DNA of 34,443 nt from Bacilli bacterium (GCA_900771805.1 CAAGPL010000044.1:1-34443), one strand, 5' to 3'. Shown: positions 1 to 9,299, counted from the first letter of the stretch. The notes: generated by a model not told the origin, from the letters alone. Translations and numbers: made by a program.

Positions 1-681
1 AGAAATAAAATATTTGTAGGATGCTTAGCACTTCTTTTAGTAATGGTAGCAGGTTATGCATTATTTAGTCAGAATTTAACAATAAATGGAACAGCAAAAG
101 CAGAAGGAAAGTTTAATATAGAATTTACACAAGCAACTATTAGTGCAGAAAAAGGTTCAACGGGAGCAACTGCAACTATAAGTGATAATGGTAAAATACT
201 TACAGTAACAGTACCAAAATTAGAATATCCAGGAGCATATGTTGATGTATCATATACAGTGAAAAATACAGGAACAATAGATGCTATATTTAATACACAT
301 AAAATAACAGGAACAACAAATAAGATAAAAGCAGAATATTATGATGTATCTAACCTTTTATATTTGGCATCAAATACTGGAGCAGAAGGTTCAATTACAA
401 TAAAATGGGATAATAGTGTAAATTTATCAAGTGAAGAAAGTACAACTATAAAATATGAAATAAATTATAATCAAATAAATGATAAAGATGCAGCATGTAC
501 AGCATTAAAAGAAAAAGCTAAAATTATAGAAGAATGTGATCAATGGATAGATCCAGAAAGTGATAAAGAATGTCAAGATTTATCAAAAAATGATGTAAAT
601 GGTGATGGTTTAATAGATGGAACTGATTTAGGTAATATAGAAGCATTTACTAATATAAAAATAAATTGTCCGAAAAATTAA
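1..681 (+). CDS. Exported protein with one dockerin-like Ca2+ loop (5' truncated)
   Basis: The reading frame is open from base 1, so the true start lies outside the window; at least 226 residues are visible. The first visible residues form a hydrophobic segment (FVGCLALLLVMVAGYALFS) preceded by R-N-K, which looks like the end of a signal peptide or membrane anchor. The placement of GYALFS followed by a beta-rich region recalls SipW-dependent TasA/camelysin-type exported proteins; this is tentative. Near the C-terminus (bases 592-630) there is a single DxNxDGxxDxxD calcium-binding loop (DVNGDGLIDGTDL), as found in dockerin and EF-hand segments. The last 65 or so residues carry four cysteines (one each in AACT, EECD, KECQ and INCP). 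Role is unknown; a surface or matrix protein is the best guess. Confidence 0.6.
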   Translation, partial: RNKIFVGCLALLLVMVAGYALFSQNLTINGTAKAEGKFNIEFTQATISAEKGSTGATATISDNGKILTVTVPKLEYPGAYVDVSYTVKNTGTIDAIFNTHKITGTTNKIKAEYYDVSNLLYLASNTGAEGSITIKWDNSVNLSSEESTTIKYEINYNQINDKDAACTALKEKAKIIEECDQWIDPESDKECQDLSKNDVNGDGLIDGTDLGNIEAFTNIKINCPKN

Positions 682-694
682 TGAAAAATTATAA

Positions 695-727
695 AAACAA
701 ATTGTAATAATATAATTTGTTTTTTTA
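695..727 (+). terminator. Rho-independent terminator after the exported protein
   Basis: A 9-bp AT-rich stem (AAACAAATT at 695-703 with AATTTGTTT at 714-722) is followed directly by a T-run. It lies 14 bases after the stop codon. Confidence 0.65.
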
Positions 728-767
728 TTTTTATTGTTTTATAGTATAATTTTATTTGGTGATATGT

Positions 768-2906
768 ATGAAAAAGGTAGAATTGCTTGCTCCAGCAGGT
801 GATATGACTTGTTTAAAAGCTGCTATTATGGCAGGCTGTGATGCTGTGTATTTAGGTGGAACTTTATTTGGAGCAAGAGCTTTTGCAGGTAATTTTACAA
901 ATGAAGAAATAATAGAAGCTATTAATTATGCACACTTATATGGGGTAAAGGTTTATGTAACTATTAATATAATAATTTATGAAAATGAAGTTGAAAGATT
1001 TTTAGACTATGTAAGATTTTTACATAAAAATAATGTAGATGCAGTAATAATTCAAGATATTGGTATGTTTGATTTATTAAGAAAGAAGTTTCCTAATCTT
1101 GAATTGCATGCATCAACTCAGATGCACATTCATAATTATGATGGTGCCTTATTAGCTAAAAAATTAGGTTTTAAACGAATTGTTATGGCAAGAGAAACAC
1201 CAATAGAAGTTATTAAAAAAATAAAAGAAGAAATAGATATAGAAGTTGAAGTTTTTATTCATGGAGCATTATGTGTTAGTTATTCTGGGCAATGTTTAAT
1301 GAGTGCGTTAATAGGGCGTAGAAGTGGAAATAGGGGAACCTGTGCTCAAATTTGTAGAAAATCTTATGATTTATATGACATGAATAATAAAAAGCTTAAT
1401 AATGAAAAATATTTACTTAGTACGAAAGATTTATGTACACTAGAAAACTTAGATAAAATAATTAATACAGGAGTAGATAGTCTTAAAATAGAAGGAAGAA
1501 TGAAAAGATGGGAGTATGTATATTTAGTAACTAAAATATACAGAAAAGCTATTGATAATTATTATGCAACTTTAAAACTTTCTATTAAAGATGAAGATAT
1601 CATATCTTTAAAAAAGATTTTTAATAGAGAATTTACTAAAGGATTTATTTTAAATGAAGATAATGATAAATTTACATATGATGTAAGACCTAATCATAAA
1701 GGTATAAAAATAGGTACAGTTTTATCTAAAAAGCATGGTTATGTAAATATAAAATTAACTGATGAATTAAACGTACATGATGCTCTTAGAATATTAGATG
1801 ATAAAGAAGATAAAGGTCTTGTTGTTAATAAGATGTATGTTAATAAAAAAAGTGTTTTAACCGCTAAAAAAGGAGATATTGTATCAATTAAGTATGATAA
1901 GTTTGTAAAAGATAAAAGTGATGTTCTTTTAACAACATCTTTTAAGCAAATAAAAGAAATAGAAAATTTATTTAAAAATAATAAAAGAAGAGTATTAATT
2001 GATGCTGAAATTATATTAAAAGTAGGTAAGCCACTAACTTTAAGAGTTTCAGATGGTAAAAATGAAGTTATTTTAGATTCTGTAATAGTAGAATCTTCGA
2101 TTAATAAACCAATTAGTAAAGAACAAGTAATAAAACAATTAAATAAAACTAATGATACTGTATATGAATTTGATAAAATAAGCGTAAATATCTCTTCTAA
2201 TTGTTTTGTTAATATTAAAAACATAAATGAACTTAGAAGAAAGGCTTTAAAAAAATTAGATGAAAAAAGATTATATAAAATAGATTTTATAGAAAACAAT
2301 TATTCTATAGATATTCCGGATTTTAAAAGAGAAGAAAAATTATCTGTTTTAACTAATGATGATGCCTTAGATTTAAATAATTATGATATTAAATATACAT
2401 ATAATAAAGATACTTTAAAGAAAGATTTTATAATAAAACTTCCTCGTGTTATAACAAAATACGAAAATTATCATAATAAAGTTTTAATTGGAGAATTAGG
2501 TGGTATAAATACTTTTAAAGACTTTGATACTGATTTTTCTTTTAACGTCGTAAATTCATATTCTATAGCGTTTTTACATAGTATGGGAGCTAATTGTGTA
2601 ACATTATCTTATGAACTTACTTTAAAGCAAATAGAAAATATAATAACATCATATGAGAAAAGATATAATAAGCATCCTAATCTTTCAGTTATAATAAATA
2701 GCTATCCTGAATGTATGATAAGTAAGTTTAATTTAAATAAAAAATATAACGTTAGTAAAAGTTATTTAAAAGATTCATATGGTAACAAATTAAGAGTAGA
2801 AACTAAAGATGATTGTATGGTTATATATCATTATGAAAAAATTAATAATTATAATAAAAATGATTTATATAAAATAGGTGTTAATAATATTAGAATAAAT
2901 TTATAA
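768..2906 (+). CDS. Peptidase U32 family protein (RlhA/TrhP-like RNA hydroxylation factor)
   Basis: 712 residues from ATG 768; that start is preferred over the in-frame TTG at 756 because TTGGTGAT at 756-763 is the ribosome binding site. The N-terminus MKKVELLAPAGD is typical of family U32. The family signature is intact: E161-VFIHGALC-169 followed by YSGQC (C176), then C192 and C196, the conserved cysteines thought to hold an Fe-S cluster. Characterised relatives (E. coli RlhA and TrhP, Bacillus TrhP1/2) hydroxylate 23S rRNA or tRNA wobble uridine using prephenate-derived chemistry, and most are not proteases. The long C-terminal part (about residue 300 onward) resembles the extended RlhA-type members and not the short TrhP ones, but residue-level assignment is not possible here. 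It is a single-gene unit between two terminators. Confidence 0.85.
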   Translation: MKKVELLAPAGDMTCLKAAIMAGCDAVYLGGTLFGARAFAGNFTNEEIIEAINYAHLYGVKVYVTINIIIYENEVERFLDYVRFLHKNNVDAVIIQDIGMFDLLRKKFPNLELHASTQMHIHNYDGALLAKKLGFKRIVMARETPIEVIKKIKEEIDIEVEVFIHGALCVSYSGQCLMSALIGRRSGNRGTCAQICRKSYDLYDMNNKKLNNEKYLLSTKDLCTLENLDKIINTGVDSLKIEGRMKRWEYVYLVTKIYRKAIDNYYATLKLSIKDEDIISLKKIFNREFTKGFILNEDNDKFTYDVRPNHKGIKIGTVLSKKHGYVNIKLTDELNVHDALRILDDKEDKGLVVNKMYVNKKSVLTAKKGDIVSIKYDKFVKDKSDVLLTTSFKQIKEIENLFKNNKRRVLIDAEIILKVGKPLTLRVSDGKNEVILDSVIVESSINKPISKEQVIKQLNKTNDTVYEFDKISVNISSNCFVNIKNINELRRKALKKLDEKRLYKIDFIENNYSIDIPDFKREEKLSVLTNDDALDLNNYDIKYTYNKDTLKKDFIIKLPRVITKYENYHNKVLIGELGGINTFKDFDTDFSFNVVNSYSIAFLHSMGANCVTLSYELTLKQIENIITSYEKRYNKHPNLSVIINSYPECMISKFNLNKKYNVSKSYLKDSYGNKLRVETKDDCMVIYHYEKINNYNKNDLYKIGVNNIRINL

Positions 2907-2937
2907 AAATGTACTAGTAAAATGCTAGTGCATTTTT
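2907..2937 (+). terminator. Rho-independent terminator after the U32 gene
   Basis: An 11-bp stem (2907-2917 with 2925-2935, one U-G pair) is followed by a T-run. It begins immediately after the stop codon and separates the U32 gene from the signalling island. Confidence 0.8.
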
Positions 2938-2947
2938 AATTTAATAA

Positions 2948-2976
2948 TTGTAATTTTATCTCATTTATAGTACAAT
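2948..2976 (+). promoter_or_regulatory. Promoter of the signalling island
   Basis: TTGTAA at 2948-2953 and TACAAT at 2971-2976 are separated by 17 bases, a good sigma-A type promoter. It lies about 34 bases ahead of the Hpt gene start and is the only clear promoter before the genes running to 9219. Confidence 0.6.
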
Positions 2977-3009
2977 TATTAAAGAATATAGTAGAAGGTA
3001 GGGATAGTT

Positions 3010-3372
3010 ATGGAAAATAAAATAGAATATTTAAAAAGTATGGGAGTAGATGTTGAACAAGGTATATCTAACATGATTGATTTTGAAACTTATGATGAAA
3101 TTTTAAATGATTTTTATAACAGTATGAAAGATGAACTTTTAAAAATAGAAAATTATAAAAATTCTAATGATATGGCTAATTATGCTATTTTAGTTCATGC
3201 AATGAAAAGTAATGCAAGAAGTTTTGGATTTATGAAATTAGGAGATATATGTTATGAGCATGAAATGAAATCAAAGGCATCTGATATAAATTATGTTAAT
3301 GAACATTTTAGTGAATTATTAAATGCATTTAATGAAGTTTATAACATAATAACTAACTATAAAAATATATAA
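3010..3372 (+). CDS. Stand-alone Hpt phosphotransfer protein
   Basis: A 120-residue all-helical protein with the Hpt signature around residues 60-75: H63 in VHAMKSNARSFG is the expected phospho-accepting histidine, with the usual K and small residues after it. Hpt proteins shuttle phosphate between receiver domains in multi-step phosphorelays. Here it sits directly ahead of a receiver protein and two hybrid kinases whose receiver domains need such a shuttle, so it is the likely cytoplasmic intermediate. The binding site TAGAAGGTAGGG lies just upstream of the ATG. It is first in the unit, 30 bases before the next gene. Confidence 0.85.
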   Translation: MENKIEYLKSMGVDVEQGISNMIDFETYDEILNDFYNSMKDELLKIENYKNSNDMANYAILVHAMKSNARSFGFMKLGDICYEHEMKSKASDINYVNEHFSELLNAFNEVYNIITNYKNI

Positions 3373-3402
3373 TGTAGAAAAAAGAATAAAAGGAGATAAT
3401 TT

Positions 3403-5007
3403 ATGAATAACGAATTACTTTGTCATGATGTTTTAAATCTTATTAATGATTCTAAAACAGATATTTTATTAATTGATGTTTTTAATGATTTGGTAACTAG
3501 TTTTAATTATTTAGATGGAAATTTTATTGTAAAAGAAAAAGTGGCTTTTACTAGTTATTTAGAAAATATAAAAACAAATGTTTCAGAAGAATATTTAAAA
3601 GATTATATGAATGCTTTATCTATTCCAAAGCTAAAAGAAAATCTTAAAAATGGAATAGAAAAAGTTAGTGTAACTTATAAGACATTAAATAATAAATCTT
3701 ATACTAACATATCTAAATTAATAACTAATTCTTCATCTGATTTAATTCTTTTAGTAATAAAAGAAAATAGTGAAAGTATTAAAAATAATAGTACAACATC
3801 ATTAAACGTAAGGTTTAATAGTTTAGTTGATTTAGTAGCAGATTCAATTATAAAAGTACAAAATATATTTTCTTTAGATGAAAAATCTTTATCTAATACT
3901 AAAAACTTAGAAGAGTATATTTCTTCTGTATTTAATAATTTAACTAGTAGTTATGAAGAAGTTAAAAAGGCAGTTAATAAAACTTATTTAAATGTAACAT
4001 CAAGAAAAGAAGATGTAATACTTATAATAGATGATGACATGATAACTAGAAATATGATAAAAAAAGTATTTAATGGAATGTATAAAACAGTTATGCTTAC
4101 TAATGGTAAAGAAGCATTGGATTATTTAGAAGAAAATAAAAATAAGGGTCTTACATCATCTTCAGATCATATAGTTGCAATTTTTCTTGATCTTACTATG
4201 CCTGTTTTAGATGGTTTTGCAGTTTTAGAATATTTAAGTAAGAAAAACTATTTAACTAAAATACCAGTTGTTATTATTTCTGGTGATTATGAAAAAGAGA
4301 CTAAGGCTAGAGTATATAATTATAATATAGCAGATATGCTTGAAAAACCTTTTGATTTTGAAGTAGTAAAGCATAGAATTAGTAATTTTATAAATCTTTA
4401 TAAATCTAGTAATTCATTAAATAATTTAGTAAATAATCAAAATGAAGAAATTAAAGATTTAATAAATCCATTTGTAGAAGCTTATTTATATGATTATCAT
4501 GATAACATTGAGCGTGTTAAATCATATATTGATAAACTTGCTAATATGGTTATGAAAGATTATCCGGAATATAATTTAACTTTGGAAAAAATAGAAAAAA
4601 TGAAGGATGCTTGTATGTATTATGATGTAGGATTTTATTCTATTCCAAGATCTATATTAAGTAAGAATGGTAATTGGAATAAAGAAGAATTAAAAAAAAT
4701 AAAAGAATATCCAATTTTTACATCTAATATGATTAATTATTTACTTACCTTATCAAGTGATTCATTACTTAAAGAATATAGTATGAATATTGCTAAATAT
4801 TATCATGAAAACTATGATGGAACAGGTTATCCAAATGGTCTTATAGAAGATGAAATACCAATAGAATCACAAATTGCGTCTATTGCAATTATGTATAATA
4901 ACTTAAGAAGAAAAGGCTTAGATAAAGCTGAAAGCATAATAGTAAGTAAATCTGGGAAAATGTTTAATCCTAAATTGATAGAAAGTTTTGCTAAGGTAAC
5001 TTTCTAA
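3403..5007 (+). CDS. Response regulator with degenerate HD-GYP output domain
   Basis: 534 residues. Residues 1-200 are a poorly conserved sensory region, possibly PAS-like. A receiver domain spans about 204-330 with the acidic pocket (D210-D212), phospho-acceptor D263 in FLDLTMP, S293 and K315. Residues about 365-534 align with HD-GYP c-di-GMP phosphodiesterases: GYP is present (DGTGYPNGL, 472-480), but most metal ligands are changed. The HD pair is Y407-D408, the following GK is G410-F411, the later EHP histidine is Y436, the HHE motif is Y467-H468-E469, and the last aspartate region reads IAIMYNN. It is therefore probably not a phosphodiesterase but a protein-interaction or binding output. 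The start uses AAGGAG. It lies between the Hpt gene and the hybrid kinases. Confidence 0.8.
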   Translation: MNNELLCHDVLNLINDSKTDILLIDVFNDLVTSFNYLDGNFIVKEKVAFTSYLENIKTNVSEEYLKDYMNALSIPKLKENLKNGIEKVSVTYKTLNNKSYTNISKLITNSSSDLILLVIKENSESIKNNSTTSLNVRFNSLVDLVADSIIKVQNIFSLDEKSLSNTKNLEEYISSVFNNLTSSYEEVKKAVNKTYLNVTSRKEDVILIIDDDMITRNMIKKVFNGMYKTVMLTNGKEALDYLEENKNKGLTSSSDHIVAIFLDLTMPVLDGFAVLEYLSKKNYLTKIPVVIISGDYEKETKARVYNYNIADMLEKPFDFEVVKHRISNFINLYKSSNSLNNLVNNQNEEIKDLINPFVEAYLYDYHDNIERVKSYIDKLANMVMKDYPEYNLTLEKIEKMKDACMYYDVGFYSIPRSILSKNGNWNKEELKKIKEYPIFTSNMINYLLTLSSDSLLKEYSMNIAKYYHENYDGTGYPNGLIEDEIPIESQIASIAIMYNNLRRKGLDKAESIIVSKSGKMFNPKLIESFAKVTF

Positions 5008-5032
5008 AACTAGGAAAGTAGGAGAGATTATT

Positions 5033-6910
5033 ATGAAAACAACTTTATTTTCTAGTATAGGGTTTACTATTTGTGGTTTAATATTTTTATTTTTAGTTTT
5101 AATTATGTATTTATCAAAGAAGAAATATGAAAGCTTAGAAAATAAAATATATCGCTTTATTCTTTATTTAACTATAATTCTTTTATTAATAGAACTTACT
5201 TATGCAATAAGTATGAATTATGTTAAACACCCTGGTATATTTAATGAAATAATAGCAAGATCATATCTTTTAGGTTGTATAATTTGGGTTACATGTCTAA
5301 TAGTTTATATATGGAGTTTAGGAAAAAAAAGTTTAATAAAACAAAATACAAAAAAATATAAAAAAATAATAACAATAGTAATAGTAATTATTGATTTAAT
5401 TTTGTTTATAATATCATGTTTTTTACCAGTTAATTATTTTGGAGGTAATGGTAATTTATTTGTAATAGGCGGGGATGCTGTTATTGTTCTTTATGTATTA
5501 GGTTTTTTATTAACTGTAATTTTAATGATAGCTTTACTTAAAAATAAGATGCAAGTTCCATATAAACAAAAGTTACCACTATATTTCTCTTTAATTTTAT
5601 TTGTTGTAGTAACGTTTATACAACTTATGTATAATTATGATATTAATGATTTATCTTATATATTTTCAGTAGCTGTTGTTTCAATGTATTTTACAATTGA
5701 AAGTCAAGATAATAAGTTAGTTGAAGAACTTAAAACAGCTAAAGATAAAGCAGTTTTAGCAGATAAAGCAAAAACAGAATTTTTATCTAATATGTCACAT
5801 GAAATTAGGACTCCTATGAATACTATTTTAGGCTTCAGTCAATCACTTTTGAAGGAAGAGAATTTAACAGAAGAAATTGTAAAAAATGATGTAAAAAATA
5901 TTTATGATGCTTCAAAAAGTTTACTTGATTTAATTAATAATATATTAGATATATCTAGAATAGAATCTGGAAAAGAGAAAATAGAAGAAAAAGAATACTT
6001 ACTTGAAAATCTTATATTTGAAATAAATAGTACTGTATCATCTAGAATAAATAAAGATAATTTAAAGTTTAAAATAGATGTTAATCAAGATATTCCAAAT
6101 AAATTTTATGGTGATTATTCTAAGATATATAAAATACTTTTATGTACATTAGTTAATGCAATTAATTATACAAATTATGGAGAAGTTAAGCTAGAGATTG
6201 ATGGTAATAGTTATAATGATGATTATTATTTATCATTTGTTATTTCAAATACAGGTCATGCTATGAAAGTAGAAAATTTTGAAAAAGATTTTAATGATTT
6301 TGTAAAGTTAGGAAATAGTACTCAAAACAACATAGATAGCGTAACATTAGGTCTTATTATAGCTAAGAGATTAGTTAATATGTTAGATGGTAATTTTGAA
6401 TTTAAAAATGAAGTAGGTAAAGGTACTAAATATTTTATTAAAATAAAACAACAAGTTATATCAGATGCAAAAATAGGAGATATATTTTTAAGTGATAAAA
6501 AAACATCTAAATTAAATGAAATCTTAGATTTATCTAATTTTAGTGTTTTAATAGTTGATGATAATGATGTAAATATCAAGTTGGCAAGTAGATTATTAAG
6601 TCAATATAAGTTTAAAGTGTCGTCTGCAAAAAGTGGTAGTAAGTGTTTGGACTTAGTTAAAAATAATAAATATGATATGATTTTTTTAGATCATATGATG
6701 CCAGAGATGGATGGTATTACAACAATGAAACTATTAAAAGCTTCTGGATATAGTATTCCACCAGTTATTGCGTTAACAGCTAATTCTTATGATGGAATAA
6801 AGGAAAAATATATTAGCAATGGATTTAGTGATTATTTATCAAAACCAATAAATTTTAAAGATTTAAATAAAATAATTACTAAGTTCTTTAGTAATAAGAT
6901 AGGAGAGTAG
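5033..6910 (+). CDS. 7TM hybrid histidine kinase with degenerate ATP-binding domain
   Basis: 625 residues. Seven hydrophobic segments (about 8-27, 40-59, 76-96, 111-131, 150-169, 181-200, 206-221) match the 7TM sensor layout of some histidine kinases. The dimerisation/phosphoacceptor region has H256 in NMSHEIRTPMN. In the catalytic domain the N-box asparagine is present (N375), but the G1 motif reads SNTGHAM (D replaced by N406) and the G2 motif reads SVTLGL where GTGLGL is expected, so ATP binding is likely impaired. A C-terminal receiver is intact: D509/D510, D553 in FLDHMMPEMDG, T582, K604. It is a tandem paralogue of the next gene, 3 bases away, and may be phosphorylated by it or act as a phosphatase or scaffold. 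Ribosome site GTAGGAGAG. Confidence 0.85.
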   Translation: MKTTLFSSIGFTICGLIFLFLVLIMYLSKKKYESLENKIYRFILYLTIILLLIELTYAISMNYVKHPGIFNEIIARSYLLGCIIWVTCLIVYIWSLGKKSLIKQNTKKYKKIITIVIVIIDLILFIISCFLPVNYFGGNGNLFVIGGDAVIVLYVLGFLLTVILMIALLKNKMQVPYKQKLPLYFSLILFVVVTFIQLMYNYDINDLSYIFSVAVVSMYFTIESQDNKLVEELKTAKDKAVLADKAKTEFLSNMSHEIRTPMNTILGFSQSLLKEENLTEEIVKNDVKNIYDASKSLLDLINNILDISRIESGKEKIEEKEYLLENLIFEINSTVSSRINKDNLKFKIDVNQDIPNKFYGDYSKIYKILLCTLVNAINYTNYGEVKLEIDGNSYNDDYYLSFVISNTGHAMKVENFEKDFNDFVKLGNSTQNNIDSVTLGLIIAKRLVNMLDGNFEFKNEVGKGTKYFIKIKQQVISDAKIGDIFLSDKKTSKLNEILDLSNFSVLIVDDNDVNIKLASRLLSQYKFKVSSAKSGSKCLDLVKNNKYDMIFLDHMMPEMDGITTMKLLKASGYSIPPVIALTANSYDGIKEKYISNGFSDYLSKPINFKDLNKIITKFFSNKIGE

Positions 6911-6913
6911 GTT

Positions 6914-8764
6914 ATGTTAACTGGATTAATGCTTACTATAGGAAGTTTATTATTTGTAATATTACTTTTTATAGTTTACTTTTCTAAACAAAGATTTTTA
7001 TCTATAAGAAATAAAATATATCAATATATGTTAATTGTTGAAATGATTCTTTTAGTATCTGAGTTAGTAGCTACTTTTTCATTGAAATTTTGTAATAATG
7101 AAGTATTTAATTTGTTTTTACATAGAATTCACTGGTCTACTGGTGTATTATGGTTTTCACTTTTATATTATTATAGTTTAGTTTTTTTGAATAATATAGA
7201 TAAAGATAGTTTAATTGATATAATAACTTTAAATAAAAAAGTTAAAGTAATAAGTTTAATATTTTTGATTTTGGGTCTTGTATATTTTCTAATTCCTTTT
7301 GAAAGATTAGATCCTAATAATATATCTTATATACCAGGTCCTGCTGCTTTTTATGTTTTATTATTTTGTACTTTTGTAGTATTTTTAATAGCAATTTATA
7401 CTTTAAAAAACACATCTAATGTGCCATTTAGAAAGAAATTATCAATATGGCTTATGATAATAGAATTAATTATAGTATTTGCTCTTCAGTTATTATTTCC
7501 AACAACTGCTATTTCTGCTATTGGAGCTGCAATACAAATGTATTTTCTATATTTTAATATAGAGAATCCAGATTTAGAAATAATAAGTGAGTTAGAAACT
7601 TTAAAAGGTGAGATAGAAAAATCTAATAAAGCAAAATCAGATTTTTTATCTAATATGTCCCATGAAATAAGAAGTCCTATGAACGCAATAGTAGGTTTAA
7701 GTGAAAGTCTTGTTAATAATCCTAATTTTGATTTAGAAGAAGCAAAAACAGATATTAAGCATATTTCTTCTGCTGGAAATAATTTGTTAGATATAATAAA
7801 TAATATATTAGATATATCAAAAATAGAATCTGATAAAGAAACATTGGATTTAAAAGAATATTCTATTGGTAATGTATTAATGGAATTATCCTCTATAATT
7901 GATGCTAGATTATCCGATAAACCTGTTAAATTAATAATGGAAGTAGATAGTGATATTCCATCGAAATTATATGGTGATTCTACTAAGATATTTCAAATAC
8001 TTCTTAATATTTTAACTAATTCTGTTAAGTATACTGAAGTTGGAAAAATTAAACTTTCTTTAACCTATGATATTAGTAATGATTTATGTAATTTACATTT
8101 TAAGATATCTGATACAGGGTTTGGAATAAAAAAAGAAGATTATGATAAATTATTTGAAAAATTTTCAAGGCTTGATATTGCAACTAAAAAAGAAATAGAA
8201 GGAACTGGTTTAGGCCTTGTTATAACAAAAAAATATGTTGATTTAATGAAGGGAAAAATTTGGTTTGAAAGTGAATATGAAGTAGGTACAACGTTTTTTG
8301 TTGATATATCACAAAAAATAATTGATAATAAAAAACTAGGTACTATTACTGAACCAATAAAAAGTGATAATAATATTGATTATTTAGATTTAACCGGTAA
8401 AAGAATTTTAATAGTTGATGATAATAAGCTTAATATAAAAGTTGCTTCAAGAATTTTAAGTTCATATAAATTTACTATTGATACATGTGAAAATGGTAAG
8501 GATTGCATTTATAAAGTAAAAGAAGGAATTAAATATGATATGATATTTATAGATCATATGATGCCAGAGATGGATGGTATAGAAGTTATGCATATTTTAA
8601 GAAAGTTAGATGATTATACTATTCCACCTCTTATAGCATTAACTGCAAATGCTATTACTGGGATGAAAGAGATGTATTTAAAAGAAGGTTTTGATGAATA
8701 TTTATCTAAACCAATAAATGTATCTGAATTAAATAAAATAATAGAAAAATACTTTAAGAAATAG
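6914..8764 (+). CDS. 7TM hybrid sensor histidine kinase (intact)
   Basis: 616 residues with the same architecture as the preceding gene: seven hydrophobic segments within residues 5-214, a HisKA region with H250 (NMSHEIRSPMN), a complete ATP-binding domain (N369, D400 in SDTGFGI, G430-TGLGL) and a C-terminal receiver (D502/D503, D547 in FIDHMMPEMDG, T577, K599). The kinase should autophosphorylate H250, pass the phosphate to its own D547, and then through the Hpt protein to another receiver. Very similar receiver motifs in both kinases indicate tandem duplication. The start follows AGGAGAGTAGG at the end of the upstream gene, so the two are surely co-transcribed. Confidence 0.9.
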   Translation: MLTGLMLTIGSLLFVILLFIVYFSKQRFLSIRNKIYQYMLIVEMILLVSELVATFSLKFCNNEVFNLFLHRIHWSTGVLWFSLLYYYSLVFLNNIDKDSLIDIITLNKKVKVISLIFLILGLVYFLIPFERLDPNNISYIPGPAAFYVLLFCTFVVFLIAIYTLKNTSNVPFRKKLSIWLMIIELIIVFALQLLFPTTAISAIGAAIQMYFLYFNIENPDLEIISELETLKGEIEKSNKAKSDFLSNMSHEIRSPMNAIVGLSESLVNNPNFDLEEAKTDIKHISSAGNNLLDIINNILDISKIESDKETLDLKEYSIGNVLMELSSIIDARLSDKPVKLIMEVDSDIPSKLYGDSTKIFQILLNILTNSVKYTEVGKIKLSLTYDISNDLCNLHFKISDTGFGIKKEDYDKLFEKFSRLDIATKKEIEGTGLGLVITKKYVDLMKGKIWFESEYEVGTTFFVDISQKIIDNKKLGTITEPIKSDNNIDYLDLTGKRILIVDDNKLNIKVASRILSSYKFTIDTCENGKDCIYKVKEGIKYDMIFIDHMMPEMDGIEVMHILRKLDDYTIPPLIALTANAITGMKEMYLKEGFDEYLSKPINVSELNKIIEKYFKK

Positions 8765-8775
8765 GAGAATAAGAT

Positions 8776-9219
8776 ATGAAAAAAATTATTAAAATATTAA
8801 TGTTTTTATTTATCATAGTAGCACTTAGTGGATGTGGTAGTAAAAAAGTATTAAAACCAAGTGATGTTCAAAATAAATTATCAAGTTTAGATTTTTCAAT
8901 TAATGATATTACAAATTATATGGAAGATAAGAATATAAAAAGTGTAATTACTGCAAATAATGGAAAATATCAAATAGAATTTTTTACTTTTAATTCTAAG
9001 AAGAATGCTAAAGAAGCTTATAATACAAATGTAAAAAGTTTTTTAGCAAATAAAAATGTGAAAAAAGAAAAAAACGAAGATAATTATGATAAGTTTACTC
9101 AAGAATTAAGTGATACATATAATGTTGTAATAAGATTAGATAATACGCTTTTATATAGTTCTATTAATTTAGAATATAAAAATGATTTAAATAAAATAAT
9201 TAAAAAATTAAATTATTAA
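8776..9219 (+). CDS. Small lipoprotein
   Basis: 147 residues. The N-terminus has a charged start, a hydrophobic stretch and a lipobox (ALSGC, C20), so it should be lipidated and anchored outside the membrane. The rest is hydrophilic and lysine/asparagine-rich with no motif I recognise. It begins 11 bases after the second kinase and ends at a terminator, so it belongs to the signalling unit and could present or sense a ligand for the 7TM kinases; that link is inferred from position only. Confidence 0.75.
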   Translation: MKKIIKILMFLFIIVALSGCGSKKVLKPSDVQNKLSSLDFSINDITNYMEDKNIKSVITANNGKYQIEFFTFNSKKNAKEAYNTNVKSFLANKNVKKEKNEDNYDKFTQELSDTYNVVIRLDNTLLYSSINLEYKNDLNKIIKKLNY

Positions 9220-9220
9220 A

Positions 9221-9248
9221 GAAATCAAAAAAATGATTTCTTTTTTTT
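9221..9248 (+). terminator. Terminator of the signalling island
   Basis: Stem GAAATCA (9221-9227) with TGATTTC (9234-9240), then eight Ts. Confidence 0.8.
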
Positions 9249-9299
9249 AATCCGAGTTTTTTTTTAAATTTTAGCGAACTATTAAGTAGGAGGCTTTAA

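Noticed and set aside
1739..2299. A 186-residue minus-strand open frame inside the U32 gene
   Set aside because: Its sequence is antisense to a clearly conserved protein, and no family or ribosome site supports it.
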